Assembly (NCBI GenBank): GCA_022794015.1
Contig: JAAWDZ010000066.1
Coordinates: forward strand, 29,109-93,108
Length of the DNA stretch: 64,000 bases
Direction: 5' to 3'
Origin: Eubacterium sp.
Lineage (GTDB): Bacteria > Bacillota > Clostridia > Lachnospirales > Lachnospiraceae
Within the stretch, counting starts at the first letter, position 1. The number at the start of each line of letters is the position of its first letter. Below are positions 25,852 to 34,833 of the stretch, piece by piece. Position numbers and translations under genes: made by a program. Below the pieces are notes generated by a model. The model saw only the letters and a program-made list of their open reading frames with translations, had not been told where the DNA came from and made no database searches.

Positions 25852-26748
25852 CTATCTGCTGTTCCCTGCCCTGTTACTGCTTTTTCCCAATAAAAAACGT
25901 CCTTTGCGCCGTTCATCCTTCTTCGATCCCTGCTGCGTTAAAAGCTTTCTCTCCTGGGACGCCTCACTTTGTTCTTCAGCTACTTTTTTTACCTTTTCAT
26001 AGTATTCCTGATTTACCTTAATCACTGGCTTATCGTAATGAATTTCCTCTTTTGGCGTAATTTCTTCTGCAATTTCCAGTTCTGCCTCTTTTAAAATACC
26101 CTCTGTCATTTCTTTGGGCAGACCGTCCGGTGTAAGTCCTGCCTTTTCAAAATACTCTTCATTAATTTTAATCTCAGGTGTGATAGCTATACCACTGGTT
26201 TCCTTTGGATCCTGTTCATATCTGGCCGCCTTTCCCTGTTTCTTTTCTCTGGCTTTGGCCAACTCTTTATTGCGCTCTTCAATAAGCCTCATATATTTTG
26301 CCGTATCGTTCATATCTTCAAGCTGTGTCATCAGCTCCACCTGATTACTGCGGATACGCCGACGTTCATTTTCCATCTCGCGGCCAATACGGTTTAATAT
26401 ATTTTTGGCTGACTTCTCCGCTTCATCAATAATATTCTGAATCCGGCCCAATGCATCATCCGTATAAATAACCGATGCCGCATAAATATCCTCTGCCTGA
26501 TGATTTGCGCTGCGAATGATTTCGGTACGCTGCTTTTCCACTTCAAGCTCTGCGTGCAGGCGGCTCTGTTCCGTCACTTCGTACTGTTCCATCATCAGAG
26601 CCACCACATCCCGTAAGCTTCCAAGCTGCCGCTGCACATCTCTTTTATGGATTAAAACATATTCTTCGTTTACCTCTGATACCGGCGCCCTCGACACTGT
26701 AACCAGCAGCTCCCTTAAGATTCGTTCCAGTTGATCCTGTATGTTCAT
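25852..26748 (-). CDS. Coiled-coil (DivIVA-like) protein of unknown function
   Basis: A 298-residue, highly charged protein without membrane segments. Residues 35-160 are predicted coiled coil by eye (LHAELEVEKQRTEIIRSANH, AEKSAKNILNRIGREMENER), resembling DivIVA/SepIVA-like proteins. The C-terminal half contains two related motifs, EIKINEEYFEKAG and VIKVNQEYYEKVK, about 70 residues apart. GGAGG precedes the ATG at 26748. It overlaps the hydF stop by 4 bases (ATGA), indicating translational coupling. A link to hydrogenase maturation is unknown. Confidence 0.8.
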   Translation of the reverse strand: MNIQDQLERILRELLVTVSRAPVSEVNEEYVLIHKRDVQRQLGSLRDVVALMMEQYEVTEQSRLHAELEVEKQRTEIIRSANHQAEDIYAASVIYTDDALGRIQNIIDEAEKSAKNILNRIGREMENERRRIRSNQVELMTQLEDMNDTAKYMRLIEERNKELAKAREKKQGKAARYEQDPKETSGIAITPEIKINEEYFEKAGLTPDGLPKEMTEGILKEAELEIAEEITPKEEIHYDKPVIKVNQEYYEKVKKVAEEQSEASQERKLLTQQGSKKDERRKGRFLLGKSSNRAGNSR

Positions 26749-27980
26749 AGTTCCTCCTGCGGTTTCCCGAAAATTTCCAGGCTGCGGTCTAAAATTCCAT
26801 GTATCGCTGCCAGGGCAACGCCATAATTTGTCATCGGTATATTCTGATCTCTGGCACATTTCAAGCGGTATTTCATCTCGCGTTCATTTAAAGTACAACC
26901 TCCGCAATGCACAACCAAAGCAAATCCGGACAAATCCTCCGGGAACTGCCCGCCGCTTGTAAAATGAAACGTAAGCTGCTTTTGCGTAAACTTTTGCAGT
27001 AAACGCGGTAGCTTTACCGTACCGATATCCTCGCACTGCCTGTGATGCGTGCAGCCCTCAGAAATCAGTACCATATCTTCATCCTTTAACGAAGCAATAG
27101 CCTTTGCTCCGGCTGCCTGCTGCCACAAATCGCCTTTATACCTCGCAAACAAAATCGAAAATGACGTCAGATATACTCCCTCTGGCATATTCTTTGAAAC
27201 GCGTCCAAACACCTGACTGTCCGTAATAACCACCTTTGGTTTCTCTGAAAGCGTCTTTAATGCCGCCGGAAACTCCGAATCCCTGACCACAACCGGAATC
27301 GCACCTGCCTCCAGGCAATCCCTGATCACCTGCTGCTGCGGCAGAATCAGCCTTCCTTTCGGAGCAGACGAATCAATCGGAACGACCAAAACCACAATAT
27401 CATGAGGTTTAAGCAAATCCCCAACAACCCTCTTTGTCATTTCCTGCGTTGGAACTGTCGCTGCAATACATTCTTTTAAACTGTGAATATTCTGCCCGGT
27501 TTCTGCGCTGACAAACAGTAAATGTACTTCTTTTTCAAAAAAAGCCTTTATTCTGTCCCTCTTTTTTTCATCAAGCAGTTCCGCTTTATTTACTGCAACG
27601 ACATATGGCAGCTTTTTTTCTGCAAACAGGCGCAAAAGCGGCCGTTCTACTGCATCCAGTCCGGCAATATCCACAGAAACGGCATCTACCACAAGAACTG
27701 CTATATCAACTTTATTTAAAACCTGGTAGGTCTTTGCAACACGCTTTTCCCCTAATTCGCCCTCATCATCTAAGCCCGGTGTATCAATCAATACGACAGG
27801 ACCAAGCGGCAGAAGCTCCATTGCCTTACTCACCGGATCCGTCGTCGTCCCCTTCTGATCCGATACAATGGCGAGCCCCTGCCCGGTAATCGCGTTGATA
27901 ATGCTTGATTTGCCTGCATTTCGCCTGCCGAAAATCCCAATATGCACCCTGTTCGCCGACGGTGTTTCATTCATACCCAC
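26745..27980 (-). CDS. hydF: [FeFe]-hydrogenase maturation GTPase HydF
   Basis: A 411-residue HydF, the scaffold that assembles and delivers the diiron subcluster to HydA. GTPase domain: IGIFGRRNAGKSSIINAI (G1), SDQKGTTTDPVSK (G2), IDTPGLDDEG (G3), VAVNKAELLD (G4). The C-terminal iron-sulfur-binding part has CTHHRQCEDIG and VVHCGGCTLNEREM, the family's CxH...HCxxC ligands. The GTG at 27980 has GGAG 8 bases upstream; an in-frame ATG lies two codons later. It starts 21 bases after the hydG stop. Confidence 0.96.
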   Translation of the reverse strand: MGMNETPSANRVHIGIFGRRNAGKSSIINAITGQGLAIVSDQKGTTTDPVSKAMELLPLGPVVLIDTPGLDDEGELGEKRVAKTYQVLNKVDIAVLVVDAVSVDIAGLDAVERPLLRLFAEKKLPYVVAVNKAELLDEKKRDRIKAFFEKEVHLLFVSAETGQNIHSLKECIAATVPTQEMTKRVVGDLLKPHDIVVLVVPIDSSAPKGRLILPQQQVIRDCLEAGAIPVVVRDSEFPAALKTLSEKPKVVITDSQVFGRVSKNMPEGVYLTSFSILFARYKGDLWQQAAGAKAIASLKDEDMVLISEGCTHHRQCEDIGTVKLPRLLQKFTQKQLTFHFTSGGQFPEDLSGFALVVHCGGCTLNEREMKYRLKCARDQNIPMTNYGVALAAIHGILDRSLEIFGKPQEEL

Positions 27981-28001
27981 TTTATATTCTCCTTAAATTT
28001 C

Positions 28002-29420
28002 CTAAAAACGGAAATCTCTCTTCCCAAGATGTATATTATTGATATATTCCGCTGCTTTTTTCTGTACAATTTCATTCGGAACCTTTTTCAGTTCCTCTTC
28101 AATCAGTTTTTCACCGATTTGTTTTGTTTCTTCAGAAGCGTAATCCTCCAGATATTCTTTCAGTGTCATCAATGCATTCGGATGACAGCAGTTAATGATC
28201 TGCCTGTTTTTTAACAGTGTCATAAATCGGTCGCCCGTCCTGCCCTCACGATAGCATGCCGTGCAAAAACTCGGTACGTAGCCCATATCCATCAGCCAGT
28301 GCACCACCTCATCTAACGTACGGTTGTCACTGATATCAAACTGTGCGGAGTTGTCCTCCGGCTCCTCTTCCTCTGCATAGCCGCCTACACTTGTACGTGA
28401 TCCGCCGCTGATCTGGGAAATTCCGAGATGAAGCACTCTTTTCCTGCTCTCTTTCGACTCCCTGGTCGATACAATCATCCCCGTATATGGCACTGCAATA
28501 CGCAGACAGGCCACGATTTTGGCAAAGGTATCATCCGAAATCCCGTTGTCAAATACATCCGGATCGATATCATCCGCCTTACGGACACGCGGCACACTGA
28601 TTGTGTGCGGTCCGACACCGCCATACGCTTCCATATGCTCCGCATGCATAATAATTCCGGTAAAATCATAACGGTAATTGTTTAATCCAAACAACACACC
28701 AATGCCCATGTCGTCAATACCAGCCTCTCTTGCACGATCCATTGCCTCTGTATGATATGCATAGTCACTCTTTGGCCCGGTAGGATGCAAATCTTCATAC
28801 GATTTTTTGTTGTAGGTTTCCTGAAACAAAATATATGTCCCGATTCCAGCATCCTTAAGCTTCTTATAATTCTCTACCGTAGTCGCTGCAATATTTACAT
28901 TCACACGGCGGATTGCCCCGTTCTTGTGTTTGATACTGTAAATCGTCCTGATACTCTCTAAAATATATTCTATCGGATTATTCACCGGATCCTCACCAGC
29001 CTCCAGCGCCAGGCGCTTATGTCCCATATCCTGCAGAGCGGTCACCTCTCTGATAATCTCCTCCTGCGTCAGCTTCTTGCGCGCAATATGCTTGTTTTTC
29101 AAATGATATGGACAGTATTTGCAGCCGTTGATGCAGTAGTTGGACAGATAAAGCGGTGCAAACATAACAATTCGATTGCCGTAAAATTCCTGCTTAATAT
29201 CTTCCGCCAGCTTATAAATCCGTTCATTTAAATCTTCCAGTTCACAGTCTAACAGAACAATTGCTTCTTTATGGGAAATTCCCTTCATCTCAGAAGCCTT
29301 CGCCAGGATCTGCCCGATCAGCTCCCTGTTGTTTTTATTCTCTTCTGCATAAGAAAGACATTCCCTGATTTCCTCATCACTGATAAATTCTTCCGCTTTT
29401 GGCGACATTACATTGTACAT
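28002..29420 (-). CDS. hydG: [FeFe]-hydrogenase maturase HydG (radical SAM)
   Basis: A 472-residue radical SAM tyrosine lyase that supplies CO and CN ligands of the H-cluster. The radical SAM site is CINGCKYCPY (CxxxCxxC). A second cluster near the C-terminus has SFCTACYREGRTGDRFM and later CC in INCCHPNAL. The ATG at 29420 has GGAGG just upstream. The start overlaps the end of hydE by 44 bases, so the two are translationally coupled. Length matches characterised HydG. Confidence 0.97.
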   Translation of the reverse strand: MYNVMSPKAEEFISDEEIRECLSYAEENKNNRELIGQILAKASEMKGISHKEAIVLLDCELEDLNERIYKLAEDIKQEFYGNRIVMFAPLYLSNYCINGCKYCPYHLKNKHIARKKLTQEEIIREVTALQDMGHKRLALEAGEDPVNNPIEYILESIRTIYSIKHKNGAIRRVNVNIAATTVENYKKLKDAGIGTYILFQETYNKKSYEDLHPTGPKSDYAYHTEAMDRAREAGIDDMGIGVLFGLNNYRYDFTGIIMHAEHMEAYGGVGPHTISVPRVRKADDIDPDVFDNGISDDTFAKIVACLRIAVPYTGMIVSTRESKESRKRVLHLGISQISGGSRTSVGGYAEEEEPEDNSAQFDISDNRTLDEVVHWLMDMGYVPSFCTACYREGRTGDRFMTLLKNRQIINCCHPNALMTLKEYLEDYASEETKQIGEKLIEEELKKVPNEIVQKKAAEYINNIHLGKRDFRF

Positions 29421-30465
29421 TTTTTCCTCCTGATCCTTTCGCCGGGTCTCCGCGGTCTGTTACAAGCCGATAGCCAATACACTCCATACGGCCGTTTAAG
29501 CAATTCCAACATTCCGCCGCTTCGTCTCCGGTACATATTTTGTTATCATATAACTCATATTGTTTCCGAACCCCGGTCGGGGAAAGATTAGGCATCACAA
29601 CATTTGCCCCTGCCAGAATTCCCTTTTCCCGCCCTTTTGGATCGATTGTCCCCAATGCCGTCGTCGCCGGAAGCAGCAAATCTGGCTTTAACAAACGCAG
29701 CAATGCAAGCAAATATAAGGTTAAATCCACCGTCCCGCCTGATTCCTTTGCAAACGGAGTTTCGTGGTGCGGCACAAACGGCCCAATTCCCACCATCTGC
29801 GGTGCAAGCTCTGTAATAAAAAGCATATCTTCTGCCAGGCACGCTGCAGTCTGTCCCGGCGAGCCCACCATAAAGCCGCAGCCAACCTGATAGCCAATTT
29901 CCTTTAGTGCAAACAGACATGCCCTGCGATTGCCATAACTCATTTCATCCGGATGCAGAGAACGGTAATGCGTGGCATTTGCTGTTTCATGCCGCAGCAG
30001 ATAGCGGTCTGCACCAGCATTAAACAGACGTCTGTAACTGCTTTTTGACCGTTCTCCTACGGACAGGGTCAGCGCACAATCCGGATAGCGGCTTTTGATC
30101 TCAGAGATGATTGCCGCAAGACGATCATCTGTAAAATAAGCATCCTCGCCTCCCTGCAGTACAAAGGTGCGAAAGCCCAGTTTATAGCCCTGTGCGCAAC
30201 AGCTTAAAATTTCTTCCCGGCTTAAACGGTAACGCTTTACATTTTGATTCTCCCGGCGAATTCCACAGTAATAGCAGTTGTTTTTACAGTAGTTGGTAAA
30301 TTCAATCAGTCCCCGTGTATAAACTGCATTTCCATAATATTGCTGCGCTGTTTCCTTAGATTTTGCAAACAGGTATTCCCGTTCCGCCTGACTGGCTATC
30401 AGAGCAATCCACTCTTCTCTTGTAAGGCAGCGTTCCCGTTCTAATTTATCAATCAGCCGGCGCAT
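29377..30465 (-). CDS. hydE: [FeFe]-hydrogenase maturase HydE (radical SAM)
   Basis: A 362-residue radical SAM enzyme of H-cluster assembly. The cluster motif is CKNNCYYCGIRREN (CxxxCxxC), with FRTFVLQGGEDAYF and CGFMVGSPGQTAACLAEDM characteristic of HydE. AAGGAGG precedes the ATG at 30465. The start overlaps the regulator gene by 17 bases and the end overlaps hydG by 44 bases. The C-terminal tail contains one extra cysteine (KNVQCNVAK). Confidence 0.95.
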   Translation of the reverse strand: MRRLIDKLERERCLTREEWIALIASQAEREYLFAKSKETAQQYYGNAVYTRGLIEFTNYCKNNCYYCGIRRENQNVKRYRLSREEILSCCAQGYKLGFRTFVLQGGEDAYFTDDRLAAIISEIKSRYPDCALTLSVGERSKSSYRRLFNAGADRYLLRHETANATHYRSLHPDEMSYGNRRACLFALKEIGYQVGCGFMVGSPGQTAACLAEDMLFITELAPQMVGIGPFVPHHETPFAKESGGTVDLTLYLLALLRLLKPDLLLPATTALGTIDPKGREKGILAGANVVMPNLSPTGVRKQYELYDNKICTGDEAAECWNCLNGRMECIGYRLVTDRGDPAKGSGGKNVQCNVAKSGRIYQ

Positions 30466-30721
30466 CTGCCACCTCCTTGAGTCTGGCATACAGCGCTTTG
30501 GACGAAATGCCGCGCAGCATACCGATTTTACCGGTCATAGCGCTGATCAAATCTGCCGGGGCATCCATAACGACACTGATCAGTGAAATTTCGCGTTTTG
30601 GGTATGGGATACCCATTCTTCCGATGATATAGCTGCCATATTCGTGGAGAATACGATTCAGTTCCTTTACACAGTCAGAATTTTCCACAACAATTGAAAT
30701 AATGGCTACCCTGGTTGCCAT
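30449..30721 (-). CDS. TM1266-type iron-only hydrogenase system regulator
   Basis: A 90-residue ACT-like protein of the TM1266 family, usually found with HydE/F/G and annotated as a hydrogenase system regulator. The sequence MATRVAIISIVVENSDCVKE, then YGSYIIGRMGIPYPKREISL, is typical. It has no DNA-binding domain of its own that I can see, so how it acts is unclear. GGGAG precedes the ATG. It is the first gene of the maturase operon and overlaps hydE by 17 bases. Confidence 0.88.
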   Translation of the reverse strand: MATRVAIISIVVENSDCVKELNRILHEYGSYIIGRMGIPYPKREISLISVVMDAPADLISAMTGKIGMLRGISSKALYARLKEVADAPAD

Positions 30722-31079
30722 GTGCATCTCCCTTCCTGTCTGCCCGGTATTTATGCGGTGCAAGTTTTTGCACAAGAAAAGACGATTTTTATGTACTTTT
30801 GGAAAAAGAATTCCTTGTTCCGCAAGGATGGCATAAAAATGTCTTTACTATTTTGCCTTCACCGTCAGGCATTGCCTTTTGGTTCAGATTTTAATTCGTT
30901 ATATTTGACTTCATTTTCTAATACTTTTTTGATGTTGTCAAGGGGATTGGCGGAATTCGACAGTGTAACTTTACTTTCGGGTTGGAGATGAATGATGTAT
31001 CCGTTGGGGAGAGATCGTAGCGAAACGGGATTTCTGCCGCATAGATCTCTGATATTCCTCAATTATTAATACTGCATAA
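30722..31079. other. Intergenic region upstream of the hyd operon
   Basis: It holds the palindrome at 30758-30773, a second short palindrome CCTTG-N5-CAAGG (30813-30827), and a doubtful 65-codon frame on the minus strand (30865-31062, TTG start) with no recognised family. No clear terminator for the AAA/PDDEXK gene transcript is seen in this gap, since that gene ends here and reads toward the hyd operon. Confidence 0.4.
30758..30773 (-). promoter_or_regulatory. Perfect palindrome at the hyd operon promoter region
   Basis: GTGCAA-N4-TTGCAC, 37 bases before the regulator's ATG. A weak minus-strand promoter (TTGTGC, about 16 bases, TAAATA) overlaps it, so the palindrome is well placed to be an operator. 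Confidence 0.45.
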
Positions 31080-32678
31080 TTACATTTCAAATCTATCTAT
31101 TCTGCATTCATGCTTCTTATTTTTCTTTTCATAATTAATTCCAACAAGCAAAACATTTCCTTTATACTCTTTTAGAGCTGACACATATCCTTTACTTTTA
31201 ATTTGGTTTATTGCTCCCTCAGCAGTTTTGTCCCATTTAAGTTCCAGAACCAACGCCGGGTTTAAAGATGTACGTTTAGGAAGGAATACCATATCAGCAA
31301 ATCCATTTCCTGCTGGAAGTTCTCTTACAAGCGTATAATCTCTACAAGCACTATAATATGCCAACGCAATCACGCTGCTCAAAGAAATCTCATTGTTATA
31401 TATCAGACTGGAAGTACTTTGCATATGAACTTCTTGTATCATCTGCGCTACAGCTTTTTCATCCATGGCCAAAGTCGCTTTAAGCAAGGCATCTGACGCA
31501 CTAACAGCCTTTATTACTTCCTCCCATCCATCATTTCTAATTGCTCTCAAAAAAACGCTCCTTACCTCGTCATTCGGAATAAAAACTTTTTTCGTTTTAC
31601 TATCATAAGCCATATATCCCATATGAATCAGCAGTGTAATTACATCATCTGCAGAGTTAAATGAAGTGATATCGTTTTGAAACGATTCCACGTCAATACT
31701 GCATCCCTGACCTCCTAACATGTCTACGATCAGTTGTCTTAATCCATCAAAATCCATCGCAATATACGCCATCAAAGGCGCATACGTTTCTGTTCCAGAC
31801 CAATAATTTCCTATTTCCCCACTGTCTACCGCTTCAATAACAGAATTAGGGCTATAGATATGTCCTACCTCTGCAAAATAATATCCATCATACCACCTTT
31901 GCATCTCCTTAAATGGTATATCATATTCTTTACAAATAGTCTTTACTTCTGCCTCCGTAAAACCGACATACTCTGCCATCTGTCTGGGACTGAGCATTGT
32001 ATGCTCTCGGAAATTATTTAAAGCTGACTGTGTGCCATACTTCTTAATTGGCAAAATCCCTGTAATATAAGCAAGCTTTAAAAACGCCCCTGACGGAGTT
32101 CCTTTAAACAAGCCTCTTAATAGATTAATATATTCCTTCTGAAGATTCTCATTATTTTTGTCCTCACGAAACAGGCAGTCCCACTCATCAATAATAATGA
32201 TAAACTGTTCTTTTGTCTTAACATTAATTTTAGCCAATACAGAAGGCAATGAAATATCTGTATCCAAGACGCATTCCGAATATTCATTTCTTAACTCGGA
32301 TATCACCTGCTCCTGAATATAACTCACCACTTTAACAGAAGAATTTCTCTTCATTTCCTCAAGCGCATTTCCATACATCCACTGAATATCCAAAAAGATT
32401 ACATTATACTTATTTAAGTGCACCTTAAAAAATTCATTCTGGCTTATTTTAAGTCCTGCAAACAGCTTTCCAGAACGACATCCTTTACTGTAATACGCTG
32501 ACAGCATAGTTACTGCCATTGTCTTTCCAAATCTCCTCGGTCTGCTGGAACAGATCAATGGCCTGTCCTTTCCAATACGGCTATTCGTATATTTTATCAA
32601 TTCTGTCTTATCCACATACAATTCAGAGTTGACAGAAACCGCAAACTGTTCATTTCCCGGATTTAAATATAAACCCAT
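31080..32678 (-). CDS. AAA-ATPase-like/PDDEXK nuclease-like protein
   Basis: A 532-residue protein of the widespread AAA-ATPase_like plus PD-(D/E)XK_9 (DUF1703) type. The N-terminal ATPase has YVDKTELIKYTNSRIGKDRP, Walker A RPRRFGKTMAV and Walker B FIIIIDEWDCLFRE. The C-terminal part has the nuclease-fold motif FADMVFLPKRTSLNPALVLE-LKWDKTAEGAINQIKSKGY. Copies are often numerous in gut Clostridia and Bacteroidetes; function is not established. AGGAG precedes the ATG. It is a single gene flanked by unrelated ones, suggesting a mobile accessory locus. Confidence 0.88.
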   Translation of the reverse strand: MGLYLNPGNEQFAVSVNSELYVDKTELIKYTNSRIGKDRPLICSSRPRRFGKTMAVTMLSAYYSKGCRSGKLFAGLKISQNEFFKVHLNKYNVIFLDIQWMYGNALEEMKRNSSVKVVSYIQEQVISELRNEYSECVLDTDISLPSVLAKINVKTKEQFIIIIDEWDCLFREDKNNENLQKEYINLLRGLFKGTPSGAFLKLAYITGILPIKKYGTQSALNNFREHTMLSPRQMAEYVGFTEAEVKTICKEYDIPFKEMQRWYDGYYFAEVGHIYSPNSVIEAVDSGEIGNYWSGTETYAPLMAYIAMDFDGLRQLIVDMLGGQGCSIDVESFQNDITSFNSADDVITLLIHMGYMAYDSKTKKVFIPNDEVRSVFLRAIRNDGWEEVIKAVSASDALLKATLAMDEKAVAQMIQEVHMQSTSSLIYNNEISLSSVIALAYYSACRDYTLVRELPAGNGFADMVFLPKRTSLNPALVLELKWDKTAEGAINQIKSKGYVSALKEYKGNVLLVGINYEKKNKKHECRIDRFEM

Positions 32679-32828
32679 GCCTACACGCTCCTCATTGTCA
32701 ATTATTCTATTTAAACATTACATCCATTTCCGTACATCCTCGCATAATATTATGGAAATAACACAACTGAACTTTCAATTTCACTGTAGTTTATTTATTA
32801 TACAATGTCAATACCCGATCTGTAGATG

Positions 32829-32860
32829 AAAAAAGGGGAGAGCCTCACACTCTCCGCCTT
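32829..32860 (-). terminator. Terminator at the duplicated spmA end
   Basis: Minus strand: GGAGAG (32855-32850) pairs with CTCTCC (32842-32837), extended by AAGG/CCTT, followed by TTTTTTC. It overlaps the stop codon of the spmA fragment and corresponds in position to the hairpin after the intact spmA. Confidence 0.75.
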
Positions 32861-32974
32861 CTATCCATCACCTTGCAAAACACCACCGCTGCCAGCGTAC
32901 TTACCGCCGTAGCCGCAATCCCCGGCCCCACAATCGCCGCCGGGTTCACGCTTCCATACTGGCTTCCGTAGGCT
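32845..32974 (-). pseudogene. Second copy of the spmA 3' end (fragment)
   Basis: 130 bases encoding AYGSQYGSVNPAAIVGPGIA, then ATAVSTLAAVVFCKVMDRRR and a TGA stop. This is the C-terminal end of SpmA, alike but not identical to the end of the intact gene at 34818 (which has AYRSQYGS and STIVAVLFCKVMDRTKREV). Similarity stops abruptly at about 32974; beyond it lies the 3' flank of the PIN-domain gene. It has no start and cannot be expressed as a normal protein. Confidence 0.88.
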
Positions 32975-33007
32975 GGCGTCAAGATAGGACTAAAAATATT
33001 TCTTTTA

Positions 33008-33592
33008 TTATACATTTTCTTCATTAAAACCAATTATTCTAAGCCATTCTTTACCCGTAAGAATAACAACATTTGGATCATTCGCATATGTATCAAATAT
33101 ATTTTGATCCGGATGCTGAAAAACCCTTCCCCTGTCATTTGTAACAATCCTGTATTGACCTGCAGATACTTTTGCAATTGCTAATAATTCACACTCACCC
33201 AAATCTTTGTTTCTAAAACCGGGCTTCTTTATATCATCTCTAGAAATTTTTCCCTCTTGTATTAATTTTTGTAAATATTGGGGATTCCTCATCCAGCCAT
33301 AGAATCTTTCTCTAATCTTTTTTAACTCTTCTTTTGCCCCTTCAATATCGCTTAGGCGAATTATCCGAATTGCTTTAATCCCCCACGTTCCTAATACCAG
33401 ATTGTTTACCAATGTAAATACTTCTTTGCTAGAAGCATCTTCATTTTCCCTGTAATAACCCGGATCAAGTTCATCTAAGATTGTTTGTGTAATTGTAATA
33501 TCGTTATTGTTCTTTTTGCATAAATCAGCCACACCATATATATCAGAACCAATAACATGAAGAAATATATTTGTATCTACAAGATAATACAT
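33008..33592 (-). CDS. PIN-like domain protein (putative toxin of the module)
   Basis: A 194-residue protein with the features of a PIN nuclease: an N-terminal strand with Asp (MYYLVDTNIFLHVI), a downstream acidic site (TILDELDPGYYREN), a third site in KDLGECELLAIAKV and IVTNDRGRVF near the end. It is longer than VapC toxins and closer to the PIN proteins that pair with COG2856 (ImmA/IrrE) partners. Its start overlaps the protease stop by one base (TAATG). It is the last gene of a three-gene operon. Confidence 0.78.
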   Translation of the reverse strand: MYYLVDTNIFLHVIGSDIYGVADLCKKNNNDITITQTILDELDPGYYRENEDASSKEVFTLVNNLVLGTWGIKAIRIIRLSDIEGAKEELKKIRERFYGWMRNPQYLQKLIQEGKISRDDIKKPGFRNKDLGECELLAIAKVSAGQYRIVTNDRGRVFQHPDQNIFDTYANDPNVVILTGKEWLRIIGFNEENV

Positions 33593-34350
33593 TAATTAAT
33601 TTGTATTCCGTTTCTATATTTTATGGCTTCGGCTGTGGCTTCACCGATTTTCCCCAATGCTACTAACCTATCAACCTTTTTTTCCAAATCAATATAAGGC
33701 GTCCTCAACTGTTGGTATTCTGGCTTCTCTTCATTAGGCACATAAAAGTCCTTTTCAAAATATTCGGATATTTTACACCCAAGTGCTTTTTCTATTTCTC
33801 TCTTTATTATACTATGCTGTTTTATTTGCCTATTTTTGTATAGTATCTTTCTGAATATCATATCAAAACTGAGACAATACTTATGGCATAGCTTGTCAAT
33901 ATAAATTGCCAATGCTTTTCTTGAATCAGGCCTCAATAAATCTTTTTCAATTATGTCAGAAAAATCCTCATTAAAAAGCCTCTTCGGATAAAGTAATTCC
34001 GCCGCAAAATCATTAGCTTCCTGTTCTGTTTTTTCAGTAGAATATGAACATGTTTTATCATCATCTGAAATATTCTGCCCTTTATGCATAAACCAATGTC
34101 CCAGTTCGTGTGCAAGTGTAAAATTTTGATGCCCTATTGGTCTTTGATAATTTATACATATAACGCATATCTCATTATCACCATAGCCAATAAAACCTGA
34201 TAATTTATCTATATCCTCTTTAAATAGTAATAATTTATATTTTTCCGTATAGTTTTGTTTTTCAAGCAATACAAAAAAATTTCCAGGGAAATCTTTTATC
34301 CCAAAGACATCCCTGGCCTTATTTATAGCTTCTATAACATTACATGTCAT
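33592..34350 (-). CDS. ImmA/IrrE family metallopeptidase
   Basis: A 252-residue protein with the zinc site HELGHWFMH (HExxH) in TLAHELGHWFMHKGQN and the downstream EQEANDFAAELLYPKRLF that follows it in COG2856 proteins. Such peptidases cleave or inactivate repressor-like partners, for example ImmR and DdrO. It overlaps the preceding regulator gene by 4 bases (ATGA), and the PIN gene by 1 base. The context fits a regulated toxin or defence module. Confidence 0.88.
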   Translation of the reverse strand: MTCNVIEAINKARDVFGIKDFPGNFFVLLEKQNYTEKYKLLLFKEDIDKLSGFIGYGDNEICVICINYQRPIGHQNFTLAHELGHWFMHKGQNISDDDKTCSYSTEKTEQEANDFAAELLYPKRLFNEDFSDIIEKDLLRPDSRKALAIYIDKLCHKYCLSFDMIFRKILYKNRQIKQHSIIKREIEKALGCKISEYFEKDFYVPNEEKPEYQQLRTPYIDLEKKVDRLVALGKIGEATAEAIKYRNGIQIN

Positions 34351-34703
34351 GAGTATACCTCTCCCATCTCTAATAAAATATCTTTTATAAAAGCAAAATC
34401 AGTCATAAAATCTTGAATCCTCGCTTTTACTTCCATTGATATCTTATTATCTAAACCTCTATTCATAGATGCCATCAACAAATCTTTTTCTTTCATATTC
34501 GCATCCGCAAAATATTCTGGTTTACAGTGTAAAATACTGCAAATTAAAGACATATCAAATTCATCAATTTCTTCCAGTGCAATTTTGTTCTGTATAATTG
34601 TATCAATAGTTTCTTTTTCCATAAAAGCCTTTTCTGCCACTTCAGCTGCAGTTAAGCCTAATATATTCATTCTATCCTGCATCTCTTTACCAATATACAG
34701 CAT
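34347..34703 (-). CDS. Small XRE-like regulator, first gene of the module
   Basis: A 118-residue protein with an HTH-like N-terminal half (IGKEMQDRMNILGLTAAEVA-EKAFMEKETIDTIIQNK) followed by a helical tail. The helix-turn-helix is of the XRE type but divergent. GGGAGG precedes the ATG at 34703, which is preferred over a long frame opening at 34817. It is the presumed substrate or partner of the downstream peptidase, by analogy with XRE-ImmA pairs. Confidence 0.72.
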   Translation of the reverse strand: MLYIGKEMQDRMNILGLTAAEVAEKAFMEKETIDTIIQNKIALEEIDEFDMSLICSILHCKPEYFADANMKEKDLLMASMNRGLDNKISMEVKARIQDFMTDFAFIKDILLEMGEVYS

Positions 34704-34803
34704 ACTAAGCACCTCCCTTTTCATTATCATTATAGCATATATCTTGTAAAATGATACCCATTTCCTTAAAAATTTTAATTCTGTTTGCACTAGAAATAAC
34801 TCA

Positions 34804-34833
34804 AAAGCGGAGAGCACTCACACTTCCCGCTTT
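34804..34833 (-). terminator. Hairpin overlapping the spmA stop
   Basis: AAAGCGG (34804-34810) and CCGCTTT (34827-34833) pair around the spmA stop codon. The minus-strand T-run is only four long, so it is a weak terminator. Confidence 0.45.

Noticed and set aside
30865..31062. 65-residue minus-strand frame (TTG start, reads NIRDLCGRNPVSLRSLPNG)
   Set aside because: No ribosome binding site before the TTG and no recognisable family; kept only as a note in the intergenic entry.
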